Assembly (NCBI GenBank): GCA_949752745.1
Contig: OX457031.1
Location: forward strand, 41,265,502 to 41,329,501
Length of the DNA: 64,000 nucleotides
Source of the DNA: Protula sp. h YS-2021
Lineage: Eukaryota; Annelida; Polychaeta; Sabellida; Serpulidae
Direction: 5' to 3'
Below, in pieces: positions 52,242-63,259 of the stretch (position 1 is the first letter of the stretch; the number at the start of each line of letters is the position of its first letter). Both the position numbers and the translations under genes were made by a program. The notes under the pieces were generated by a model. It had not been told where the DNA came from and made no database searches. It worked only from the letters and a program-made list of their open reading frames with translations.

Positions 52242-53891
52242 GAATGAAATGGGATATACATAAATGACTTAAGGTTCAAGCATCTCATTGTCTGAAACAG
52301 GATGGGGATGGCAAAATTTGGGTTCGATATTTCTCAAATGAAATACAGAGACATAATTTGATATCTCAAACATGTTTTCCAGATAAAAAAGTCTATCCCT
52401 GTAAGTGTAAAAAAGTGTAAAATATAGCCACAGTATAATCTTAAAATGTCAATAGACATGTTTTCAAATAGAACATTTTCAAATAAAAAAATCTCCAAAA
52501 ACATACGAGGTATTCTCAGTTAAAGAAATATGTAAACAATGAAGTAGCCATTTGTTTAATACTGATACTAGTATCTCATATCGACACATGCATAAATTGA
52601 CTGCCTGAACCATGTGGAGTCGAAATGATAGCTCCGAATCGTGGAGAACACCAAGATTCTTAGCACTTAGTCTCCTGTGATATCATAACCCAGATCAACT
52701 ATTTTTTAGGATGCATCTAGCGGCTGGAGAAAACTAAGAATTCAGTTTTATTCTTCAGTCGGTTGCCAGTCTTTCAAGTCTCAGATATAAAAATGGCTCT
52801 TCGAATGAAGTTGATGGCATTATTTTAGAAATCGATTGTAGCTGGATTAGCAGATTTTGACACTTGCAATTCATCCTGTCAAAGTAATATCTAATTAAAA
52901 ACAAGATAAATATAGTCCTATGCTATGTTTATTTTCACCTTGTGCAATACAAACCCACTTTTAAGACTTATGAAAGGCCACATTCAAACTCTATGTGTCC
53001 GAACTTTCTCCCACCTAAATGGCGGTACTCTGCGTGAGATCGCTACGCAGATCGGAACCAGATTATTACATCACTGCATATACCAAAGTAAATATGAAAT
53101 AGACGTAGAAGTAGCCCATATTCGACCTATCAAAACAGTGCACTAGTACTTACAAAGTAATAATTCATAGATCTCAAAATAATAATAAGTGATTTTCCTG
53201 GCATTCTAGCCGTTGCAGAGCATCTACAGAGGATCTACCCCCTCTGCCAGATAGTCACTTGGCAATAAGCATGCCTCGTAATTTTATCGTAGAAGCATTT
53301 TTCGTTATCAGTGAGCCATGTTTCAGCAACAGCATAAATGTGAGGCGCGTATAAAGACAGTGATTTTTTTTTTGGAGTAAGCACATTTGCTGGTGCGTCA
53401 GGGGTGGAGACATGATCGTGATAGCTGTTGCATGCGATTATTTCGCTTATTCCAGTTTTGATTCATTGGTATACATGCTTCATTAATTTTGTTATAGATC
53501 AAGCGCAAGTTAAATAACAAGTAATAATTAATATTACTTTAATGCGTCTCACTTGACTTGTACGCTGGTAACGCTGTGTTGAGTAATGTAAGAATTAAGT
53601 CAACATATGCTGATAACCACAACTATCGTGTATTTCAAATAAATGTTTTCCTATTATTCTTTCAATTTGAAGATGACAAAAATTGTCAAAGAAGTTTATT
53701 AAATTCAACTTGGTGATCTTAACTGTATCATTGCAAAATTTTTAGCTGTAATAATCATTTTATTTTAACAATTTTATTTTAACAAGCACCAAGCACAGAA
53801 ATATCAAACATGTGTATACTTTAGCGTTAAAGACTATCTTAAAAAATCATATAATTAATTATTTGTAATAAAAAAAGTTGTAAAAGCTCAC
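52242..53891. other. AT-rich DNA between the duplication and the Thr-rich block
   Basis: It lies within the predicted intron of the mucin/TSP1 gene. The 73-codon plus-strand frame at 52925-53146 has no recognised motif. Confidence 0.4.
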
Positions 53892-54147
53892 CACAATCAG
53901 TAGCTTTTGACGTCGTCGACGTTGATATCGCTTCTGATGTACTTGACGTAGTGGATATTGTTGTTGGCTCGGTAGTCGTTGAAGTTGTTGTTGCGGTTGT
54001 AGATGACGTTGTGGGCTCCGTTGATGCTGAAGTCGTCGATGTAATTGCAGGTTTAGTAGTACGTCGTCGTGATAGTTGCAGGCTCGGTAGTTGTTGACGT
54101 CGTTGACGTTGTAGTCGGTTCTGTTGTAGTTGAGGTAGTTGAAGCAC
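53892..54147 (-). CDS. Thr-rich exon homologous to the giant mucin array, joined to TSP1
   Basis: The minus-strand frame includes ITSTTSASTEPTTSSTTATT, STTTEPTTISTT and ends SKATDC followed by G|GTGAGC, a strong phase-1 donor at 53891-53886. The DNA matches the 207-bp array unit base by base with substitutions. About one diverged unit is present, with a 5-nt deletion near 54063 (GACGACGTACTACT against GACGACGTCAACTACTACT in the array) that throws the upstream part out of frame. Either the exon starts after that deletion (TTCAG near 54030 is a possible phase-1 acceptor), or the gene is damaged. Splicing to the TSP1 exon at 47837 restores a codon and gives Asp-Cys-Ala-Pro. Confidence 0.55.
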
Positions 54148-54760
54148 TTGATTAAAAGTAACTCTGATTTGTTCAGAAGAGCTAGAATTCTAAAACGAAA
54201 AAAATGCTGTACTCGCCACGTTTACCAGAAATGGTAAAGTTTTTATCAAAACAAAGGGGCGAACTCCCGAAGAAGTTCAGAAACTTCTGATCAGGGATTA
54301 AAGCGATTTCATAAAACATGGTTTCGCCCAGTATTTCGACTGATAGCGTACTGTGGGTTTTATTTAATTTTCTTTTGCTTTCACACCACCTCGATGGAAT
54401 AACTTCTTCGATGTGTTAAATGCCAAAAAAATGTTGGCTAAGTTGCGATCGAGTTTTCAATTTTAAAAAGTGGATCCATAGAACATGTGCTAAAATATAA
54501 AAAACGGAGCTACTCCAGAAAAGTAACATCGATATATATTTTTACTGTTTTCAGTGTACTCACATCTTTCCATTTAATTCAGTTCTTGATGACGGACTTT
54601 TGTATTTTGAGTTGTATAAGAAATGTAGGAACCTATCATTTAATAGTCATTTGCATACTGATTTCAAAACTGCTGACTTCGATAAAGACATTGAGCCGGA
54701 CAACCATTTTTTTAATGATTTTGATTTTAACTGTGAATGCTGTGCTAATCAGGATATCAC
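54148..54760. other. AT-rich flank, possibly the 5' part of the following LINE
   Basis: No recognised domain. The plus-strand frame from 54487 passes into the LINE endonuclease region in a different frame. Confidence 0.35.
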
Positions 54761-56600
54761 GGATAAGATAATGACACCAAACGCAATTTCAGCAATACAC
54801 TTCAACTGTAGAAGTATAAAAGCCAATTTTGACTCTGTGGTGATTTATCTCTCTAGCTTAAAAATTCGTTTGATATAATTGCTATCATTTTAAGACATGA
54901 TGGTATTGTATTAATGATTTCGAAATTGATAATTATACTATGGTTTATAAAAATCGAGTTGGTAGAAAAGGAGGTGGAGTCATATTATATGTGTCAAATT
55001 CTTTTAAATTTAAGACTCTTGATTCATTTTCTTTAGCCGTTGATGGACTCTTTGAAAGTATAACTATCGAACTAGTGGTCCAAAGTAAAAGAAATATCAT
55101 GGTTAGCTGTGTTTATAAAACGTCTGGAAGTTGCATTGAAACTTTTAGTGGACATATAGAACAATTCCTGGATTAGTTTAACAATGAAAAGTCCATACTC
55201 TTATGTGGTGACTTAAATATTAATTTGCTGAACTATGAATCACATGTTGGTACAAAAACATTTGTTGACTTATTATAGAGCCTCGTAATGTATCCCTGAT
55301 AAATTGATAAATAAGCCCACACGTGTAACGCTCGACAGTGCTACAGTAATAGATAATATCTTTTCACATATGTTAGTTTAAAATCTCAATGGTATCTTAA
55401 TTGAAGACTCAGTTATCGACCGTTTGCCTGTTTTTACTTTTCTTGATTATGGTGAATCAGCCCGAGTAAATAAAAAATCTTATACATATACCAAAAAAGT
55501 TAATGAGGAGAGTATTAGAAGTTTAAACAGTGAATTGCTTAACCGTGATTGGTGTGATACTTACAACTGTAATGATGTTAATGTTGCTTATGATAATTTT
55601 ATTGATGTATTTAAACTGCTGTATGACAAACATTGTCCACGGAAAAAAAGTATACAGTAAATCGTTTAACACACTGTAGCTAACAAAGGTTTTATGAAAT
55701 GTAGTAAACGTAAAAATAACCTGCACAGAAAATTTGTTAAGAACAGAAACTCAAGTTCTGAAACCAAGTATAAATCATATTGGAATCGCTTAACAACTCT
55801 CATGTGATATTGTAAAAAAAGTATTTCAGCAATCTACTCCAAAAACTTCAAAACAATGTCAAACCAACTTGGAAACGTACGACTCCAGTGACTCCTGAAT
55901 ATTTTATAAATGAAAAAAGGCGGACATATTACAAACAAAAATGATATGACTAATGGCTTTAATAGATTTTTCGTTAATGTTGGACCAAAACTAGCGAAAA
56001 AATTCAGTCGCCGAAATATAGCAGCAGTGTATTAGATTATCTTAAACCTGGTCCAAACAATTGGTATTGTTAAACTCCTCACGCACCTTTGTAATGTATC
56101 CTTTCAAGCGGGCACTTTCCCGGACAGAATGAAGATTGCAAAAAGTGTTCCTTTGTTTAAATCTGGCAAATTGTTCATTGTTTACAAATTATAGGCCCGT
56201 ATCACTGCTACCTCAAATCTCCAAAATACTTGAGATATTGTTTTACTTACGTTTTATGAAATAACTTACTTTTTGCTAGTCAGTATAGATTTAGAAATAA
56301 AAGGTCAACGTCATTAGCATTAGTCGATTTAACTGAGGAAAATACTGAAGCTAGTGATAATAAGAAAATTACTATTGGTGTTTTTATTGATCTAAAAAAA
56401 AGCTTTCGACACAATTAATCATGAATTGCTATTGAAAAAGCTTAATTATTATGGTGTTAGAGGGTTATCCAATAAGTGGATGTCTAGTTCCCTGACTGTA
56501 ATGTATAAAGCTTATTTGGGTGACTTGCCGGAAAATATTCAGTGTAAAGTAGCCATTAGAGACGCTAACTTTAAATAATCGTCAAGAAGCATTGGGAAAT
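54761..56600 (+). mobile_element. Truncated CR1/L2/Jockey-type non-LTR retrotransposon
   Basis: The endonuclease starts with ISAIHFNCRSIKANFDSV near 54787, then GRKGGGVILYVS near 54966, CGDLNINLLNYESHVGTKT near 55206, PTRVTLDSATVIDNIFSHM near 55317 and DSVIDRLPVF near 55408. The usual SDH motif reads IDR here, so the catalytic His is lost. RT traces follow: PLFKSGK near 56150, PVSLLPQISKILE near 56200, YRFRNKRSTSLALVDL near 56286 and VFIDLKKAFDTINHELL near 56380 (with a shift). Shortly after LSNKWM the sequence jumps to LGDLPENIQ, the C-terminal WNxLPxxI region of such elements. The RT middle, including the FxDD box, is therefore deleted. Stops and shifts are frequent and the copy is dead. 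Confidence 0.85.
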
Positions 56601-59459
56601 TTAAGACCAAGTATGCAAGAACAAATGCAGAAAATATCAATCTATTTTTTAAATAAAAAATTCAGAAGTGACTGGTCCTTCTATACAGAATCTTTCTTTA
56701 AATTTTTACTGTAAAAGAAGCAATTTTTGAGATCAAAAATTGTTTTGTTGTTATTGATCTCAATAATTCAAGTTTTATCTCCAAAATTTAATTGACGATT
56801 CGTTAAATTTTATGTAAATATGTGTCTCCCTTAAGATTTTTTAAGTTTGTAAATTTGATCTTAAAATCTTAAAAATAATTTTTTGCAATCTGAAATTCAA
56901 TTAATGATAGCAAAATATAATTTATTGAGATCTACATTGATTTCTTAATATCTTTAATTATATTTTGATAACAAAAATAAGCATTAAATGTTAAAACGGC
57001 ATTCCATATTCTTTCTAGTAAATATACCTGTTATTGCACATTTTACTGTATACGCAGTTATTTATGTAGAAGCTTAAAAAATATTTATTATTTATCGGCT
57101 CTTAAGTAAGTCGGTGTTTTAAGCGATAGAATAAGCAGATTGAAAAGTTTTTTAGCCCAGAAATCGCTCACTTTCCAAATACATTATTGCATGAATCTGT
57201 CTTAAACTACTGTGAGAATGGCTGAATGGATGAATATATGAACATGCCACTATGCCAGTGAATAAACGCACTTATGAAAACTTGAACACACAAGTACATT
57301 GCTGACGGAATTAGAGCTTACATTTGTCAAGCGAACAATATTAAACAGTGCAAAGATTTTATAAACCCAGCAAATACTTTGGTTTTAATTTAAGTAGTTT
57401 CCAATAATTATCAGGTGTCTCACAAATACGTATTTTAGAATGTTATCACTTTCAGCGTTTTACTTTGCCACGAATGTATGTATTTCACAGCAAATATAAG
57501 ACTGAAAGACGCACAACCACTGACTAGGCAATAACGTTATATTATGTTGCATAAATGCAAATAGAGTTTGTCCTCTTAGAATAACCATTTCGAAACAAAA
57601 ATTATATTTATGTTGAACTGCATACTAGGATACGATTTCCTACCACTAAAGGATTGTTCCAACTACATGTGTGGAGTTATTTATTTAAGAGTTACAATGC
57701 AGCAATGCAACAATACAATTGATGCATTAAATAAGTGTCCATTCAAAGGTTGCTGAAGAAAATTGATAGTTTATTCATGCATGACACATACAAATTACAG
57801 CTGATATGTTTAATATGTAATATTGTCAATTTATGAGCAGTTTGCGTCAATCAGAATTCATATCCACTTTCACTTTCTACCTTTGAGATTGAAGTTACGT
57901 TAAATGACAGTGACTCATATTTTTCTTTTTTTTCTTTTCCTTCTCTTCTTTGTTTGAAAATGTAATGCAACAGAACACCAAGCAGTACATTATAAAATAA
58001 ATGGCTATGAATGCGTAAGTATGCTTAAATAAAAAAATAATGTAAGATGTATTGCTTGGTTCATGTGATAGCGACAGGAAAAATAGTTAAAATATGTGAA
58101 GTTTAAAATATAAAAAAGGTTAAACCAAAATATGAATATATTTTATCAGAGTAAATTTGTGGCTGCACATATCACGGATTTATTGACTAAAACCACAGGG
58201 GGGGTTTTAACGGAATGAATTTCTTTAATAACATCTTCATTTCCCTCTTTGATTCCGTGAAACTACAATAATAAAATCAAAAAGAACAATATTAGAATCG
58301 TGTTTTCAATCGATACTTATAACATTCTGCTTAAGCAGAGCCGGTAGCTTAAGTACCGCGTTACAAATTCATGAAAATGGTGAGTAAAATACACAACCAC
58401 GCATATTTTCAGTTCTCCCTTGTAATTTATTCTTTGAATAAAATTTTAATTTTATGTCATATCATATCATAAGACAAACAAAGGCAAATTTCTTAAGTAA
58501 TTTTTTACCCATTGTGCCCTGTGTAAGAGTTTAAATTTAATTCCAAAAGCAACCCGGAATTCGTCCCACCAGAGACCGCGCCTAGACCTTAACTAATGAA
58601 CAGCTCTTTTATAGTAGCTGAAAGCGCAAGGGGAAAAATCAGTCACCCTTAGCCCTTTAAAATCGCGGGCTTTTGCCCAGGCACCCAAAAGTTGTCAAAC
58701 AACGACGAACCGCACGTTTCACAAAATTGTCAGAAAAATCAATTAGTATGTCAAACAAACCAAAGAATGACACGGAATCCATTCTTTACATGGCTCTCTA
58801 AATTAATGGAATGAATTTCACAACTAAAAACATTTGCCTTATCGCGAGTTTACAATTATCTGCGTTATTCATGAATTAATAACAGCAGTTAAGTTTTAAC
58901 ACAGTAATGACTTACACACCAGAATTCACGATATCTATATCACTATATATGTTTCGACTTTCCAAGTTTCCGGTAAGCTACTTTTCGGGCTGCGCTCTCC
59001 AGCAGGGGCAACCCCCCAACCAAAACCATGATCCCAATACCGAGAGGGGTTAAGGACGGGAACGTGGTGGATTCTGTCGAATGGTAGTCTGGTGGTCACC
59101 TTCCTCCGTTGTTTGGCAGAAATGGCGCATTCTGACATATAAAATAGCTGCCTATTTTTTTTCCTTTTTTGTTTCGGGGGTCGTTTGCCCTAAAGTAAAA
59201 TTACAGCCCCTCCCGTATTGCATTAATTCCGGCATTATTTAGATTTTATCCTAGTGTTTATATTATCGCACAATTTATCAATAGATATTATTTCATCTTA
59301 TGAAAAAAAAATTATTTTTACAAAAGTCACAAAAACAATTCATGAAATCATAGAAATCAAACCACTCACAAACATGACTTGTGCCAAAATGTGTACAAAC
59401 ATATATTGTGAACGTCTCCGATGTGGAGAATACCCCGGAACCTAACCACACATACATTA
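56601..59459. other. AT-rich DNA, no recognised gene
   Basis: A GC-richer patch at 58550-58720 and another at 58975-59210 may be repeat-derived. The minus frame 59138-58935 (67 codons) is not recognised. The 3' LTR of the neighbouring BEL/Pao element would be expected around 58.9-59.45 kb, but I could not match it to a second copy. Confidence 0.35.
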
Positions 59460-59604
59460 AGATACAACAAGTAAAACTAATTTATGGACAGGCCTAACAA
59501 GAATACTTGTATGGGACTGTCTACCTTTATTATCTAAGCATCGATCACCCACTTGCAATTCAACACTTGAATAAGCTTGAATCTAGTCATCTGAAACAAA
59601 CGTT

Positions 59605-60441
59605 TTAATATTCGTCTCTAATTAAGACAATATTACCTGTCTTTAAATTTCGCCTTTCTCTCCTCCATTTGGATCTTACCTGTAGATTTTTTCTCCACCT
59701 ACCCCAGAACTGTTCTACTAAATACTGCACCCGTCGCCAACGCTTCAAAGAATAAACATTATTGCGTTGAAATTTTCCTGGTGGCGGTAAAACAATATTT
59801 GACTTCATCATAATCAGATTATTTGGAGATAACGGTGTGAGAGAATTTGGGTCATTTACCTTTTTCACTATCAAGGGGCGACTATTCAACACTGACATCA
59901 GTTCACATAAGAATGTACTAAGAGACTCATCGTCTAACTGTTTGCTGTGCTGACAGAGCAGCACATTCAAAACACTTCGAGTACTTGGTATGAGTCGTTC
60001 CCATACCCCTGACATGTGACTTACTGTTGGAGTGTTGAATCGAAATTCGAAATCACAATCATGCTTCTTCAAAAATTCTCCAAAAGTACTCTCATCAATG
60101 CACGAAATTGAGTTTCTTAGCTCTCGGTTTGCACCGATGAAATTTTTTCCTCGAAGTCGAAGTGGGCTCCTAATATTAAAAAATCTTCTGAGCGCATTTA
60201 TGAAAGAGTCGGTGGTTAACGAATTTGCAGCTTCGATGTGAATTACTCTGGGCTGTAAGCAAGTAAAGAGAACGCCATAACGCTTAAGTTCTTTACGCCT
60301 ATCTACAATTATGAATGGCCCAAAATAATCAACTGCAGAAACTCAAACGGAGCTGGCTCCAGTACTCTGTCCATTGGTAAATCGGCCATTTTTACCCTGA
60401 AAACCACTTTCCTGCAAATAACGCATTGGACAATTTGATGT
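59605..60441 (-). pseudogene. BEL/Pao integrase core and C-terminal domain
   Basis: The core begins with VDYFGPFI (first catalytic Asp) near 60333, then RRKELKRYGVLFTC, HIEAANSLTTDSFINALRRF and GKNFIGANRELR. The residues before GKNF read PLRLRG where the family has a Ser-Asp pair, so the second catalytic Asp is missing. From 60072 the frame continues as FNTPTVSHMSGVWERLI, containing the region of the Glu, then INSRPL-like NSRPLIV, SNIVLPPPGKFQRNN and RRVQYLVEQFWGRWRK. Past 59605, in another frame, SHTSILVRPVHKLVLL ends the protein near 59460. A retroelement integrase that could not be active as read. Confidence 0.85.
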
Positions 60442-60455
60442 GCTACTATAGAGTT

Positions 60456-61292
60456 TTAGTTCACTATCCAGTAACCTTGTGACCTTATTCTATTTATGGT
60501 CATGCATTTTTCCTGATGGGCAACAGCTTCGTGAAAATGGCCTATAATAAGCTTTGATACATAGCTGTCTTTGGGCAGTAAAATCGGGTGCTTTTCACTG
60601 AAAGACAAGTCACTGTTTTTTAGTCTGCCGCCAACTCTAAGAACCTCTTCTTCATCTGAAAAATAATCTAAATTTTGAAGAGCAGAGCTTTTGGTAACAT
60701 TCTTTCCAGCCTCAACAGAACTCAACAGAAACTTGTGGTGTAGCTTTACACCTCCTTCTTTGCACATGTTTATGCTAATGAGAATCAATTCGATAGCCGA
60801 TTTCTCGTCCGCAACTGATTTCAATCCGTCATTCACAGAGAAGTCTGATGTAATAAAATCCGTCGTCGCTTTGCCGTATCTTTCTGAAAACTCAGATGCT
60901 ATATCTTTAAGGCCAAAATTTGAACAACTTAGGAACCTTGCAGACCCGAAGAGATGCACAGTCATTCTGTACTCCACTATTTCTCCATTCACATCACCAC
61001 CTTTGAAACACTGAAAACATAAGTAATCGCGATGCTCTGGATTGACCTGGAATATATAAAACATTTTCTCCACATCGCACTTGAAGCATATGGGTTCCAG
61101 TCTGAATCGGCACAACACTCTGATCACAGAATTCGTCAAGTCTGGTCCCTGCAAGAGAGCATCGTTAATACAGACACCATCGCATTTTGCACTGCAATCG
61201 AATACAACTCTGATCGTTGGTTTGTTTTGGTTGTATACTCCGTGGTGCGGTATGTAATTTACTGATTCGGATCTAATCTGTGACTTTGGCAC
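60456..61292 (-). pseudogene. BEL/Pao RT fused to integrase zinc-binding domain by internal deletion
   Basis: A 278-codon frame. Residues about 10-110 are RT fingers and palm: NYIPHHGVYNQNKPTIRVVF, DCSAKCDGV, GPDLTNSVIRVLCRF and CDVEKMF, which holds the first catalytic Asp. FYVDD of the family reads FSVND near residue 150, so one catalytic Asp is Asn. After CKEGGVKLHHKF near residue 185 the sequence passes into a linker and then VLRVGGRLKNSDLSF, HPILLPKDSYV and IIGHFHEAVAHQ, the integrase zinc-binding module. Roughly the RT thumb and the whole RNase H, several hundred residues, are missing. The plus-strand frames here are shadows. Confidence 0.85.
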
Positions 61293-61439
61293 TGGTTCTG
61301 CAAAACTAGTTCTGCAACTTCATACACCTTCATCTTTGCTGTAAAATGAACTTGCTCATTAGTATCGGAATCAATAATTCTTTAGGGACTACTTGAGTCA
61401 GGATTCTGTGACTGAGTTCAATTGTATCTTTTTTATCTT

Positions 61440-61930
61440 TCTCAGCTTGAGAGTCAACAATTCCGATTATGCCCAAACCTTATGCTGTCTCTTGGCTATA
61501 GGAACCTCCATTCACTGGCGCAATAACATCGACGGGCAACGAAGCCTTGACGCAGTTGTAGCCTATCAACAGAGCGATCTCACAGGTTTGCAAAGGAGGA
61601 ACTTTATTTACTAACGGCCTTAAAAAAGGCCATTTTCAGCCTTTTCTCTTGTTGGGATGTGGCGTCGGTTTGCTGGCATAATTTCTCTCGTGTACGTTGC
61701 AGGTAAATCAACCGTAGAATCTGAACTGAAATCTCTTACCTCTCAGCCAATAATTTTATTGCTTTCGATAACTTGATTCTCAGAGGTTGTGGTAGATAAG
61801 AGCAGATTTACTTCAGATTATGGGAGATGCAGATTCTCCGTTGTGTCAGATTTTGTATCCGGTAAGGCATATACCAAGGTTTCCTGATCCGCTGTTGTGT
61901 GACAGCCATAGTGGCACGATCATGGAGCTT
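61440..61930 (-). pseudogene. BEL/Pao aspartic protease region
   Basis: Broken minus-strand translation shows YALPDTKSDTT near 61868, carrying the catalytic Asp-Thr. VRDFSSDSTVDLPA and REIMPANRRHIPT follow, and CEIALLIGYNCVKASLPVDV lies near 61580-61520. These match the protease block that lies between gag and RT in BEL/Pao elements. An in-frame stop follows SYSQETA near 61483. Confidence 0.75.
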
Positions 61931-61935
61931 TTATT

Positions 61936-63259
61936 TCATTTTGAACTGTGAATCGAATTGTTTAAAACTTGTGACGTTATTGGCTGAAATGGCTTTGCAT
62001 TTATATTAACATCGCTTGAACTCGCTGGTTTAACCTCTAAGTGCAGTACAGTTGGGTGCTTCTTTTGACAGATGACACAAATAGTCTTGGCCTCAGAGTC
62101 TGTCTTCATGTGACCCTTCTTCAAACAGCCCTTACTTTTAACAAAATGTTGCTTTTCTTCTGGTGATTTACTTATCATTTTATCAACTGATGGACTTGGT
62201 CACAACAGAGGCACTTTGGAACAGGTAGTGCTTCCTTGTCTGTGTGTCGAGTTTACCGTGCTTAGGCTTTGTATTGTTTGCTTTGTCCTGAAAAGATCAA
62301 AATGACTCACTTTCTCCTTGCCTTGGGTAGAATCTTTAATTTTTGGTTTCAGGTTCTGGAATGAAGTTAAAGGATCACAAGCTATGTCTGCTTCATCTGC
62401 CATAAAGGCGACAAATATTTGAAACTAAGGATATGCATTTTCCTTTGTTCTGTATTTAGCTGAAACTCTTGCCCATCTGGTAACTTGGTCTGTAGACGTT
62501 GCGATTGCATTTCATCGTCCAGGCTGTCTTCGAGATCTTTGGCCAACTCTCTAATTTCTCTGGAAACATAATCACTTACCTGTTCCATTTTGAGAGGTTC
62601 TTTGAATTCACCACTCACAGATTATACCCCTTCTTTGATTTGCAGCTTGTGCATTCAGAATTTCAATCTGTTTACTCACCTGTAACCGTTCAAGTTCGGC
62701 TCTCTTTTCCTCGACCTCAAACCTTTTTTGCCTTTCAAGGTCCATGAATTTTACTTCAGCTTTGAGCGAAGCTGCTTTAGCTTCTAGATCCCTAGATCGT
62801 TTAAAAACATTAGACACATTTGAGGTGGAAGACTTACGCTCTAACACAAACAGCTGTTTCCTCACTAAGCCATTTGTTTAACCTCAGCGCTTCCATTTGC
62901 ATGTATTCATATTTGGATCTCGTTTCATCTTCTGGCTCGTGGCCTTCAATAAGCACTATCTAAAACCTTAAACTATTCATTTAAATCATTTCTTGCCAAT
63001 TTTAAATGTCTTCAGATAGTTTATCTGCACCAGGAAAAATATCAATTGACATGATTAGTTTAGCACGTTTGCTAAATTGAGACTTAAAATGTTTGTTTGC
63101 AATACCAATTTCGTATTCTAAACCCTTATCCGTCAGTTTTTATTTACGTACACTTGGGCGTTCGGCATTTATGCCAGAAACAGAATCCTCACCGGTTTGA
63201 TCAATCGTTACCTCGCATCCGGGATTAAAAATAATAACCGTGTCACTCTTAGATTCCAT
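61936..63259 (-). pseudogene. BEL/Pao gag region
   Basis: Starts at an ATG (63259) with MESKSDTVIIFNPGCEVTID. A stop follows RPSVRK and the frame goes on with LTDKGLEYEIGIANKHF, a typical BEL gag opening. A charged coiled-coil section (62865-62608, AELERLQVSKQIEILNAQAA) and a second fragment (62618-62382) lie in other frames. The end (62178-61936) has FVKSKGCLKKGHMKTDSEAK, a decayed CCHC-type zinc knuckle, followed by CVICQKKHPTVLHLE. Gag would form the particle and bind RNA; this copy cannot be translated through. Confidence 0.75.

Larger units (their letters stand above)
59460..63259 (-). mobile_element. Defective BEL/Pao LTR retrotransposon (internal region)
   Basis: Read right to left the order is gag (63259 to about 61940), protease (about 61930-61440), RT (61292-60690), integrase and C-terminal DUF5641-like region (60690-59460). 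Protease-then-RT-then-integrase with a zinc HHCC domain and an RRVQYLVEQFWGRWRK tail is diagnostic of the BEL/Pao group. All parts are separated by stops and shifts. A large deletion removes the RT thumb and RNase H. The window ends about 740 bp upstream of gag, so the 5' LTR should lie within or beyond that stretch. No matching LTR pair was recognised. Confidence 0.9.

Noticed and set aside
60691..61265. Plus-strand frames over the BEL/Pao pol
   Set aside because: The minus strand carries the clear RT and integrase motifs; these are shadow frames.
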